From Pelomyxa schiedti (lineage: Eukaryota > Evosea > Pelobiontida > Pelomyxidae), in contig JAHLWZ010000275.1 of NCBI GenBank assembly GCA_020536535.1, positions 1 through 64,000 of the forward strand: a stretch of 64,000 bases of DNA. Direction: 5' to 3'. The translations under genes were made by a program, and so were the position numbers. Of the stretch, positions 1-10,035 are shown in pieces (positions within the stretch are counted from its first letter, which is position 1; every line of letters starts with the position of its first letter). The notes under the pieces were generated by a model. It searched no databases. It worked only from the letters and a program-made list of their open reading frames with translations, and had not been told where the DNA came from.

Positions 1-122
<122 letters not shown>

Positions 123-173
123 GACCAGTGTAATGAAAACCAATGTGCTCATTGCACTCTTCGATATGCACTC

Positions 174-826
174 CCTTTTTTGACCATCTCAGAGGGGAAG
201 GGTCGAATTTCATCTGCTCCAGGACTGTTTATTGGAGTTGTGGAGATACTGTTAGGAGATAGCTTGCACGCAAACCCTGCTGAGAACACCATTCAGGTTT
301 GCCCTACGAGGGACAGTGGCAATGAAGATACTTATGTTTATTCCAAGACCACGGCACCTTCATAGGAGCTGTGGGAGAGTTCTGTGATTGGAGGATATGG
401 CCCACAGCAGATTGGGCAAACATTGGGTTTGAACGAAATGTGGGTTGCTGGTTTTACTTGGGCAGAAACGGACCACTACAAGCCGATCTATCTTTTCCCT
501 AAACTTAGGGTGACTGGTGAACTCGTCATTTGTATGTAGTACACAGCACACAACTTTCAACAAAATGGACAAAACTCAACTCCTTGTATCTTTGAGTGAC
601 TCCAGTCAGTGGTAGCTGATACAAGAGATTTCAGATTACCATGTATGGTCAGATCCTTCCTGTTCTTTCATGGGGAAAAACAGAAACGGGAAGTGTATTG
701 CAACATAAAGCTGTATGTGTTGTGGATGGGGATGTGACCTTCTACCTACCAAGCAGTTTTTTCCCTACCACCAGAACTCCCAAACAACACATTCTCACTT
801 TACCATTCACACTACCACACAAATAA
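174..826 (+). CDS. 3' part of an unidentified spliced gene
   Basis: I do not recognise this protein. Three stretches look like exons of one plus-strand gene. The first is about 174-294, ending in residues such as [10 protein letters not shown], after a CAG acceptor. The second is about 366-531 (residues such as [16 protein letters not shown]), after a TAG acceptor at 363-365. The third is about 639-826, ending in [11 protein letters not shown] and a TAA stop. Each open frame is closed by stops on its outer sides and flanked by plausible GT-AG sites, as in the well-supported genes here. The 5' end is lost in, or lies beyond, the TA tract. No domain is recognisable, so this could be a misread of chance open frames. 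Confidence 0.35.
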
Positions 827-1190
827 CAAAAAAAAAGAATTTTTTCCGGTAGTACTTTTCATTTCAAAACCCCAAGGCCAAAACAACAAAATGGATATAT
901 AATACGATGCCAATAAGATTCTGAAACAAAAAAGTCAGCAGCAGTCAAAATCGGGAATATCAGGAGTGCCTATAATTGTAATTAGAATTAGATTGCTTCA
1001 ATGTAACAATACCTTTGCTTGCTATTGCCTTTGGCCGGAATTCCTGCTACTAGCTAGCTATAGAGTGTGGAGTTTGTGAGAGCAAATTATTATTGAGTTG
1101 GAACACATATTTAATGGAAGGAACTGCTGGAATGGAAGGAACAAACCTTTTGCCAAAATCGGGGATGATGAGGAGGATTGAATGTTGTTG

Positions 1191-1256
1191 GAACTTATGA
1201 TGGACTTATGAACTTATGGTGGACTTATGAACTTATGATGGACTTATGAACTTATG
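1191..1256. repeat. 19-bp tandem repeat, 3.5 copies
   Basis: The unit GAACTTATGATGGACTTAT is repeated at 1191-1209, 1210-1228 (one A-to-G change) and 1229-1247. A partial fourth copy, GAACTTATG, follows at 1248-1256. It is a noncoding minisatellite. Confidence 0.95.
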
Positions 1257-1287
1257 AAACCGCAGTCAAAATCGAGGCCAGAATTGC

Positions 1288-1305
1288 TGTTGTTGTTGTT
1301 GTTGT
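1288..1305. repeat. (TGT)n trinucleotide run
   Basis: Six TGT units lie in the intergenic stretch, followed by a short degenerate continuation. Confidence 0.9.
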
Positions 1306-2122
1306 ACAGAGTTTGTTGTTGCAATACAATGCAAACAGTGTCACAGCGAATTAGAATTTAGTGTTGCAAAGATAAAACGAACACGCGGTGGTTTTTTTTT
1401 GCAGGTATAGAAGTTAAGCGGCACACTCGGCACACCCAGCACCGGGCAACCCAAGTTCGTTTTTAATCTATTACTAATCAAAAAAGAATAAGGGAAAAAA
1501 GAGGGGGAAGATCTAGATCTTGGGAACTGCCTGGGTCTAGGAGCATACTCGTTTCGGTATTGGACTCACAACAGAGACGCCCATGAGTTTCTCATCCAGT
1601 TTTTTTTTCGTTGTCCAAAGCGCTTTCCTGGTGAAGCGCCCAGTATGACGTTGCTACGCAACTGCGGGCACTGGGGTCTCTGGGTCGCTGTGGCGGGGCG
1701 CGGGGCGAGGCGCTTCTGGTTCTGTGGCGGGGCAGGCGCACGGCCCAGTGGGGCTTCTTTTGGAGTACGTGGTGGAAACACAGGCTCCAAGTTTGTTGTT
1801 TGCCGCTGTGATCCCCATGGCTCCCTTGTTGAGATATAATACATGTGAACACAGGCTGGACCATACCCACCCTCACCTTCCCTCGCTGGAACTACACCAC
1901 AACAAACAAGCACTGCCTCCTTCTGAATCCGAGTCGAGGACCAGGTGAATGAATAACGAAAATTTTTAACCTTTTGCAAAGGTTTGTTGTGGGGTAGAAA
2001 CTTTGCTGTTGGAGTTGGCTGGTACTGGGCCTCTGGACGTTTAAATAGTATTATGTACAGACTATCTGCACAGCATTACACATGGGTGCAAAAAAAGGTG
2101 GATGATGGTGATGACGAGGTGC

Positions 2123-3721
2123 TCAGTTGTTTTCGCCGGGTTCGTAGTCGTCATATACTATTCTGGAGGCCAGGTCCACACTGCCCGTAAGGCGGGGTGA
2201 TGATACTATGGCAATATCTTCAAACAGCAAAAGAGGTCGATCATCTTGTACAGCCTCCATCACAGTGTCCTCAGGGCTGACGTTGATACTACCCCGCACA
2301 ACAGTACTAGCTTTTGGTGCGGCAGAGAAGCAGCACCAGCACAACAAACACTTTGCAAGTGGACGCCAAGGAATGATATCATTGGTAGTGGAGTAGACGA
2401 GACAATTGAAGAATCCTGGGAGTTTGTTAGGCAGTAATAACAGGAGCCATTGCCTGTGACCTTGTAAAGGGGCCAGAAGATCTCCTAACAACCACAACCA
2501 ATACCTTAGAAAAAAGTTGGTTTACAGGTAAAATAGTAAAGGAATTTGATTACCAGTTGAGAGTCGGTGCAATAGACATTTGTATGTGATTGATTATGCT
2601 ACTGGACCAACAAATGATTGGTATTAGCGAATACAGCAGTAATCTTGGTCTTACAGCCTTTCTGTTGGTGTGGTAAGAAAACTGCAATGTCAAGTTACTT
2701 ATCGGAAAGAAACTAGGAGTACTTTAAGGCATCTCCCTCAGTGCTGAAGAATGCAAAAACTCTGTTTATCACTCTGAGCACCAGGAAATACAAAACAAGA
2801 TTGACTCCAAACATCAAAATCATTGGGCCGTACCATGTAAACCACTGATACATCCAAACAGGGTGACACCTATTTAGAGTGAAAAAGGAAAAATGATTAC
2901 GTAACTATACCACCCAGGGGGTTCCTCTTCCACCAAGTCAGTTGAAACCAATAGAACGGAAAGAAATGCAGAAATTCCCCATATCATAACGTGCATTACA
3001 GTGAAGTGAACTCTCCATTTACTACAGTAGCAACGCCAACACTTGACATCATAGCTTTGGCTCACCTAATAAATTAAGACAGAAGAAAAATATAATTCAA
3101 CTCACATCAGAGGATACGTGATTTGTATCACGGTAAATATAAACTGCAATTGCCGTGGTCCAGCCAAAGCTGGACATGACTCCCAACTGGATCAGAGTTC
3201 GTAGCAGTAAGCACACAGAGGAAGTGTAGCTGACAACAAATCAACTTATAATAACTACAGGTGGGAAATGTATTCCTTTCGGAAGCATACGTTGAAGGGG
3301 AAATTATTAACCAGGAGGCCGATATAGACATTGAGCACGAGGAAATGAAATCGGATATCTGGAGGCAAAACACAAGCCTGGCTATAATCTTTGTTCCCGA
3401 ATGGTGCCTTATTCAGTAAGGGTAAAAGAAAAAACATAACCAAAAGAATTCATCCATAGACGATTCAAGAGAAAGGGGATAAAAGAAAAAAAAAAGAAAA
3501 ATAAACTAAAAAGAGAAATTGTGAGAATAAAAAATAATCAACAAGGCCCACCTTGCAGTGTCAGAGTAACTCTCAAGAGCAACTTTTTTCTCGGGGCCAA
3601 ACAAAAACCACGCAAAAGTGCAGGCACAAGCCACCACTGACAGCAACGACGATCCCAGCGTGAGCCCCACAGCCCACGACACCACGCCATCCGGCACCGT
3701 TGTTTCCCATCCAGACGACAT
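2123..3721 (-). CDS. Class E (cAMP-receptor-like) seven-transmembrane GPCR
   Basis: Plasma-membrane receptor likely to couple to heterotrimeric G proteins. The proposed start is the ATG at 3721, giving MSSGWETTVPDGVVSW; the stop is TGA at 2123-2125. Seven hydrophobic segments can be read through short introns. They are TM1 (SWAVGLTLGSSLLSVVACAC, ~3690-3620), TM2 (~3345-3290), TM3 (LIQLGVMSSFGWTTAIAVYI, ~3210-3140), TM4 (HVMIWGISAFLSVLLVS, ~3005-2945), TM5 (WYGPMILMFGVNLVLYFLVL, ~2840-2780), TM6 (LLLYSLIPIICWSSSIINHI, ~2650-2590), and TM7 ending LPGFFNCLVYSTTN (~2430-2390). The order and motifs, such as the TM5 WYGP and the TM7 GFFNCLVY, fit the Dictyostelium cAR/crl family. An acidic cytoplasmic tail of about 60 residues follows. 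The ligand cannot be inferred. The TM6-TM7 junction is the least certain. Confidence 0.75.
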
Positions 3722-4676
3722 CTCCCACTGGTCCCGTAATGTGTCACACAAGATCTCGCGTGGCCCGCTGTGCCCCACAAACTGGCTTTTGTTTTTATGA
3801 ATTGTATCCGAATCTTCGGCAAATGATCAGGCACGAACCCCAACTTGGGGTTCGCCGGGCGATTTCGGCTTGCAGTCGCCTATACAGGGCCAAATAAGGG
3901 TAGGGTGCACCTTCAGGCAGGAGAGCAGCTCAACTATGGTGTTGTGGTCGGTATGGGAGATACCTCCAGCATTGTCTTCAGCATGTTACTGAGGTGTGGT
4001 TGGTGTGTGTGCAATGGAAGTGCTTTCATTATTCTGATTGCAAAGTTACAGGTTGTATTCCTATGACTCCATCAGACGTGGTTATAGTTCAGTCTCATGG
4101 TGTATTTGCAATTTTTGTTATTCTTCCTTTTATAACTGTAAACAAACACAAACTCTGTTCTGGCTGATGAAAGTGCTCCATATCCAGCTGGTTTGTCACC
4201 AGCTCAAAGCATTAAGTATAATCCATGCAATTATTTCTGTGAGTCAAGTGCAGCAAGGGTCTCTGCTTTCTAGACACTTGTATTAGTAGGGAGAGTTGTG
4301 TGATACTGGAGAACCCACTCCTCATCCCCACTCCTCCTTTTTCTTTCATCTCCTCTTCTATCTCATCTCCTCACTCTTCCCATATTGCACCCTGCAATGC
4401 AAAGTTGTTTTTATTCTCCCCCAAAAATGGGCATAGTATTTGCACTTTTCTATTACAAACAGTATGTACTGTTTCTTTGTTTTTCACTCCTACTCTTCTC
4501 ACAGACACAACACCCCAGTATCCCATGCTCAAGCCCCAGGAGCTGCTCTGCATGTTGGGCAACAAACACACCCCTACCTGTGCAATCTCTTGTGGATGAA
4601 CCCAAGCCCCACACTTCCCAATATTTAATCATTTCGGTGCCTTTTACATCATTCATCAAAAACCAAACGTTAAGAG
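3722..4676. promoter_or_regulatory. Divergent intergenic region between GPCR and CFP1-like gene
   Basis: About 950 bp separate two genes transcribed away from each other, so both promoters should lie here. Short open frames are present on both strands, including 4300-4599 (+) and 4371-4571 (-), but none shows a domain or splices convincingly. I see no clear TATA element and no PHD finger that could extend the CFP1-like gene upstream. Confidence 0.4.
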
Positions 4677-6676
4677 ATGGCACGAGAGCACAGCCGCGCC
4701 TCCATGTTCGTTTATGGAATAAGTCTATTGTGTCTATTCAATACTGATACCGGGTTGTTTGTTGCACTAGGGAGATCGACGAGCCGGCATCAGTTGTGGA
4801 TGTGCCGTACGTGTGTGGTGAGGAAGCGAATGTAACGGAGATCCAAACAGTAACGACGAGCATTCACGGGAGGAAAAAACAACCCCACCAGACTCGCACT
4901 CCTTTTCAGGTTTTGGAATGTGCTACAAGAGTGTTTTTTTTTTTTTTTTCCCCTCTTTTTTCTTGCATGTCATTATTAATTGTATTTTATGAGCACAACA
5001 AGCAACAATCTTTTTGTCTTACTATAGTAGTTTTATTTTTGCCCTGGCTGCAACCAAGGAATCAACTCTGAGGTGGATGATACGCAGGCCACTAATCCTT
5101 GTACTGTTTGCAGTGGTATGGCGGAACAAACTTGTTCTTCTTCTCATTTTTTCACCTCAAGAAAGGAAACGCCTGCGTTCTAAACCAACATCCGTCAAAG
5201 CACGCCCTCCACAAATACCGTATGACACTCCGCTAGTCAAGCTGGATGCTCGTATAATTCAAGGGTGGTCTGACGTTGCCGGTCGGACTATATACCAAGT
5301 GCATGGCAACCCCACTGCCACTTCTTCAGGTTCCAACCCTACATACTGGGTACCTGCCGATTCAATAACGCAAACTGCAATACTGAAATTCGAGAATAGA
5401 CTAAATGTACGCTACATATTCGCTCCGATCATATTGACGCTCTTTTCCAAGCTTGATGGATCACCTCCCTGTTGCAAAAATCCAGTGTGTCACAAGCCAA
5501 TATCTCCTACCTCCACTTCAAAATATTGTACCGTGGAATGTGGAATGCAGGTTCCCTTTTGTTGTTAAGTGTTGTTAAACACAGTAAACAAAAAAAAAGG
5601 TTGCTCGAGCACGTTTGCGGGCCAGAGTGAAAGAAAAAGAGAAGGAACTATTCAATTTAACGCAGGTCATTTCCACTCTTTTTTTGTAAAAATCTGTGCA
5701 GACCTGTCTTACAGAAACCAAATGTGCATAAACCCTCTGTGATAACCAGCAACACTCCCATGGAATCAAGAGCTCAAACAAATTTTGACAAAATTCTGGC
5801 TGAAGTTGTATTCCTTTCCAATTACGGCAATCTTAAAAAAAAAAAAAGAACAAGGTTAAGATTTCAGCAGTAGAGGATATGATAAGGAGACTAAAGGCTG
5901 AGTCCATTGAGTTGGATAAACTTGTACGAGAAAGTAATCAATTTGTGCTCTCCAATCCTCCTCCAGAAGAAGCCGTATGTGTGTCCTTTCTTTGTTTACA
6001 TTTAACGACACTTAGGAGGTTGACAAACAGGATTCCCAACTAAGCTTAGATTGTCCATCTTGTGGGGAACCAACCTCTTTGGCGAAACTGGGAGCACATC
6101 TCGATGTATGCTACTACAAGGTAAGAGTTCTCAAAATAAACCCAGAATGTAATGTTTCCAGCGAGAGGCACACTCAACAGTTGCATCACTAAGTACTCCC
6201 ACCTGCCCACCAACAAGGAGTGAATTCTGTGGCGTATTTGACCCTCAAATCAATGCGTACTGTCATCGCCTTCGAGTATCCTGCCCCTTGCATAACAGTA
6301 TTGCCAAAAGCACTTCCCACGCAGTGTGTCTTCCACCACCTGCAAACTATGCTCTAACCACAAACAGACAGCCGTCTGTGGATACCCCTCCCACACACAA
6401 TCTGGGGGTGTACAATTTTGTAGGATTTTACATAGCAAATGCACAAAGCACGTCAACTGGAAGTCAATACTCCGGAACAACATGGAACAACAGTTTGTTA
6501 GACAGGTACGCGTTTCATTTCCCAGTAAAAAAACACGAAACAACAAACAGGAATGTCTCTTGCGGGAATTGCAATCCGAGCAAGCCAGAATTCATTCATG
6601 GATGCACCCCTCCACAACACAAAGCACCACCACACAGACCACATTGCCAGCACAAAACACACATAGCCAAAGTTGA
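4677..6676 (+). CDS. CFP1: CFP1/Spp1-like (CXXC1) subunit of the Set1/COMPASS complex
   Basis: Nuclear chromatin protein, predicted to target or support histone H3K4 methylation by the Set1 complex. The start ATG at 4677 (MAREHSRAS) is proposed. A Cys-rich segment (FYFCPGCNQG...NPCTVC) follows the long intron that ends near 5030. Next comes the region diagnostic for the family: PVCHKPISPTSTSKYCTVEC (~5476-5545), equivalent to the vertebrate CHKPxxxxSKYCSDDCG; a basic coiled coil (~5600-5990); a zinc motif CPSCGEPTSLAKLGAHLDVC (~6050-6115); the FCGVFDPQINAYCHRLRVSC block (~6220-6285); and AVCGY...FCRILHSKCTKHVNW (~6370-6470). The stop is TGA at 6674-6676. Phase-consistent introns were traced, including one from 6324 with an internal CTAAC. 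I find no N-terminal PHD finger, and the CXXC-like segment is shorter than in animals. The C-terminal match is strong. Confidence 0.85.
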
Positions 6677-6724
6677 CTATGAATACAGTCACTTTTATTT
6701 GTATTGCAAAAGTGTTTGCCGCCG

Positions 6725-8074
6725 TCACGTGTCAGTGGCACCCAGATTTCCCAGTGACAGTACTGCCTCAGCAAGCATAGACTTTGTGACACCAGAAACT
6801 AAAAAAAAAAAAGTGAGGAACGTTAGGTTGTTGGGATGATTTTTACCTCCCAAGGCACTGGCTGAAAGTATTGATTGAGAAACTGGAGGGGTTCCACAGG
6901 CACTTGATTGTAAAGTTGGGGGTGACGGTATAGATACAGTAGTGCTATGATTCATTCTTTGGAATTTGTCACCAAAAGGAGATTTAAACTTGAGATACAT
7001 ACACTACAGGCAGATGTGAGGCACTGAGAGGAAACATTTGGTAATACAACTTCCGGCATTCAAGAGCATCTGTGTGCATCTCTACTGCAATTTTTCGCCA
7101 GTCAAAGTTGTGAGTTAAAACACACCTCTTGAACGTGTCTTCAAATACCTGTGTTGTGAAAGAAAGGCGATCAAATGATGAAAAGATACATACAGCATCT
7201 GCATTACTCTTTCTTTCCAGGAGACTTCTTGTGAGATCTTGGGACAAAACGTTGGATGTATGCAGTTCTGATCCTGAAAAGTATTTGAGCTTCTCTCCAG
7301 GGACCACAAACGCAGAAAAGTCAGGGCTCACGTTCTCCACTGTCGAACTTTACAGGAACAGGGCGAGGAATCGAGTTGGAGTTAGGCACATTACTCTCTG
7401 ACATGCTTTTTAATATCTCACTCAGTTTGCGCTCAAAAATCTGCTTCGCTCGCATCATGCAGGCTGCTGGTGTCTCTCCCACTTGTCTAGAGGCTTCATT
7501 CCCTGTGTTGGGTGTTAAGAAGACGGAAAAACGGGGAACCCCTCTCCCTATTATAAGAAAGAAATGTCTGAACAGAAACAAGTGAGAAATGGCTTTCAGA
7601 CATACAGTCAACAGGTTCACACCCAGGGCGTGTTGCAATCTGAAGCAACAACGAGTCCTTTCCTGCAGTCCAACAACCAAGAGTCGACTCTGAAGGCCTA
7701 GCCCAGGGACACTTGACAATCACCAAGAGGTTCTTATTTGACACAACTGGATACTGACTTTGAATCGCCGACGCCGACGCCGATGCCGACACCGACGCTC
7801 CTCCACCACCGCCAGAATAAAGCCCACTCTGCGCAGCGGCGCTGATCGTAGGAACAACGATTGCAGCACCACCGCCGCCACCAACAGCTGTGGTAGTAAT
7901 TGTCGCGGAAGCAGAGACGCCGGTCGGCTGCGGGGCAGAGTTGGCCGTAGACGAGGAAACCAATCTTCCGCTAGTGTCGCTGACTGCACCACCACCACGC
8001 ACATTAAACGTAGATGGAGAAGATCCAGGCCACGTCGGCAGAGCTGCTGCACCGACTACGGCTGCCGTGCACAT
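6725..8074 (-). CDS. SANT/Myb-domain protein with Ser/Ala/Gly-rich N-terminus
   Basis: Probably a nuclear chromatin or transcription protein; the family is not identified. It starts at the ATG at 8074 (MCTAAVVGAAALPTWPGSSP). The first exon is GC-rich and low-complexity (SASASASA, GGGGG), to about 7730. The next exon holds a Myb-like start, CWTAGKDSLLLQIA (~7690-7640). Further on, a clear SANT-type helix set reads FEDTFKRCVLTHNFDWRKIA followed by ECRKLYYQMF (~7145-7030). The last exon is Ser/Pro-rich and is read to TGA at 6725-6727; a splice that shortens it is possible. It converges on the CFP1-like gene (48 bp between stops) and diverges from ATG4, with 222 bp between start codons. Confidence 0.6.
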
Positions 8075-8296
8075 GAGGATTTTTTGTTGTTTTCTGCGCT
8101 TTTTTGCACACCACCGAAAAAAAAAAAACGGGTCGCCGTGTTTGACACACGAGCAGGGGTTTCAATTACCCGTTCATTACTGCACAAGACGAACTCCAAC
8201 TACTTTGTTTTGGGAAACAATCGTCAATGGAGGAAGACGATGGTACGGTTAATAAGTTAAGTTTGGCTTGGTAACGCCACGAAAAGGGTTTCTTAT
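8075..8296. promoter_or_regulatory. Shared divergent promoter region, SANT protein / ATG4
   Basis: Only about 220 bp separate the two opposing start codons, so regulatory elements must be shared or closely packed. A second possible ATG (8227) for the plus-strand gene reads MEEDD and then meets a GT donor, so a 5' non-homologous leader exon is possible. Confidence 0.4.
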
Positions 8297-9832
8297 GGTG
8301 GACGTTGGATCTTCAGGCACTGGCGTAAGTGTCTCTGCTAGTGCCATACCTGCAAGAAAGAAAAGACGTAGTCTGGAGAAGCTTGTGCTGGGTTCAGTTG
8401 TTGCAAGGACTTACTACAACGTCAGGCCAAGTTAAAACTCTTATGCTGGATTACATTGAATAACTGTTTGAAATTACACACAAAAAAAACAAGGCCACAG
8501 GTGTCGGTTTGCAGAATCACCTGTATGTAGTATGGGAAATCACTACAACGCCGACCAAGTTCCACGTTTTCTCCATGAATGCAGAACGTTGCCATGGTTT
8601 TGGTGGGCCCTAGAAACTTTCTCAATGTTGGCAATGACACTATTCTTTTCTAGCTACAGGAATGGTTTTCAGGCTCTCCACACTGTTAATGTAAGGTCTG
8701 ACACAGGGTGGGGATGCATGCTACGTTCTGGTTTTTTTTTTCCCCTCCTTTCTTCCGTCCCTGACACAATCAGGGCAGATGATTCTTGCAAGAGCTCTTC
8801 TGTGCAACAAATGGGCTAAAGCTCACCCTCAGTACGTCGGGTGTCTGATCAACTCAGCAAATCCTCTGAATATGGCACTTTCTTCTATTCCACTTGTTTG
8901 TGCATCTTTAAGTGAGATAGCGGAGGTTGACTTGTCAACACACTCTAACAGCTCCACTAATATGGAAACTACAAGGTCATCAAACTTTTTCTGGACTTTC
9001 CGGATGACCGATGCCCTTTTTCAATCCATCACATAATTCATACTCGGGCTCAACTTTATCCACTGGCTAACAGTATTGACTGGTTCTCTCCATCACATAT
9101 TTCAAATATTCTTGAGTGTGTTTATGTGTCCACCTCTAAAATAAATAATCTTATTCAGACTTCAGATCTCTTGTAACAAATCACTATCCAGGAATTGCCA
9201 TGTACAGTGCCAAGGAAGGGATAATTGACATCAGAGAGATTACACAGTTGTGCTCCATCACCAATGTCTTTCAAAGGAAATTACATCAGCGTGGCCGCAG
9301 TATTGTCTATAAGGGGTGGTCTCCTATTTTCATATTGGTTCCACTCCAACTCGGCAGTCGTACTATTATTTCAGTGAGTACTCGTTAACCTCTTCTGAAC
9401 TAACTCTTTTTAAAACAGGACTACATCCCCGTTATTAAACATTTTTTGGGTCTTCCTCAATGTGTCGGAATAATTGGAGGTCGGTCACGGAAGTCATTCT
9501 ACTTCATTGGATTTCAAGGTAAAATTCCGCTCCACATTCTATCAACCAACTTTCCCAAAAGAGGACAAAATCATTTTTTTGGACCCACATGCTGTCAGAG
9601 ACGTGCCCTATAGTTGTGACTACATCTTATTTCAGGTTTCCACCAACACTTCTTTTTTCCCCTCACGTCAGGTAAGGACTATGTTTGCCCACACCTTCAG
9701 AAGACATCACTCTCCCAAATCAATTCGTCACTTGCAGTTGGTTTTTATTGCCACACACAACAAGAACTATCTGCCCTGTGCTCCTCTCTGACTCCCACTC
9801 CCTTCCTCAATCCAATTACCATAAACCAATAA
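8297..9832 (+). CDS. ATG4: ATG4 autophagy cysteine protease
   Basis: Cytosolic C54-family protease that processes the ATG8 C-terminus and removes ATG8 from lipid. The ATG at 8297 opens MVDVGSSGTGVSVSASAIP. A phase-consistent intron joins this to RCRFAESPVCSMGNHYN, the family's SPVxxLG element. The catalytic Cys lies in SDTGWGCMLRSG (~8698-8733), interrupted right after by an intron that starts with a long T run; the next exon continues QMILARALLC. Then follow LDFPDDRCPFSIHHI (the family's PFSIHN), WSPIFILVPLQLG (LVPLRLG), CVGIIGGRSRKSFYFIGFQ, and IIFLDPHAV with the catalytic Asp and His (DPH at 9582-9590). The C-terminal SLAVGFYCHTQQEL matches the family's DPSxAxGFyC segment. The stop is TAA at 9830-9832. 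About seven short introns. All three catalytic residues are present, so the enzyme should be active. Confidence 0.93.
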
Positions 9833-10035
9833 CAATCCTATGTGTTTCCACTGGCTAACCTCAAAAAAACCATGTGGCTGTCATTTTCGCCATCGTCGCT
9901 CAGGATCGACGGTCTGGTGTTTTTTTTTATTCCGCCATGTATTTGCCACTCATGTTTCAAAAAAAAACTTACTGTATTAAATAAACTACCCTACCCAATT
10001 GCACGCACAAGCTACTCAATTCCCAACAATATTCC
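9833..10035. other. Convergent 3' region with dispersed-repeat copy
   Basis: This 200-bp gap lies between the ATG4 stop and the stop of the minus-strand ART-Sel1 gene. It contains the 9877-9932 copy of a short dispersed repeat, described separately. Confidence 0.6.
9877..9932 (+). repeat. Dispersed repeat, copy A
   Basis: About 55 bp nearly identical to 14831-14885. It contains the shared core ATCGTCGCTCAGGATCG, then CGGTCTGGTG, then a T run ending in ATTC. Both copies sit just outside gene 3' ends. Copy B is part of an inverted-repeat structure; copy A has no obvious partner arm. Confidence 0.8.

Larger units (their letters stand above)
827..2122. other. 1.3-kb stretch without a supported gene
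   Basis: The stretch holds a 19-bp minisatellite (1191-1256), a TGT triplet run (1288-1305) and a GC-rich island at about 1640-1760. The island has open frames on both strands (1592-1876 and 1566-1979 minus, 1645-1839 plus), but none resembles a known family or connects to a second convincing exon. No tRNA or rRNA was recognised. Confidence 0.6.

Noticed and set aside
1395-1560. Possible 5S rRNA or tRNA-like fragments (GTTAAGCGGC; AACTGCCTGGGTCTAGG)
   Set aside because: Only short scattered similarities. No order of 5S internal control boxes and no foldable whole gene.
4300-4747. Overlapping plus-strand open frames upstream of the CFP1-like gene
   Set aside because: Three frames are open at once in a C/T-rich region. 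None contains the expected PHD pattern or a phase-consistent splice into the gene.
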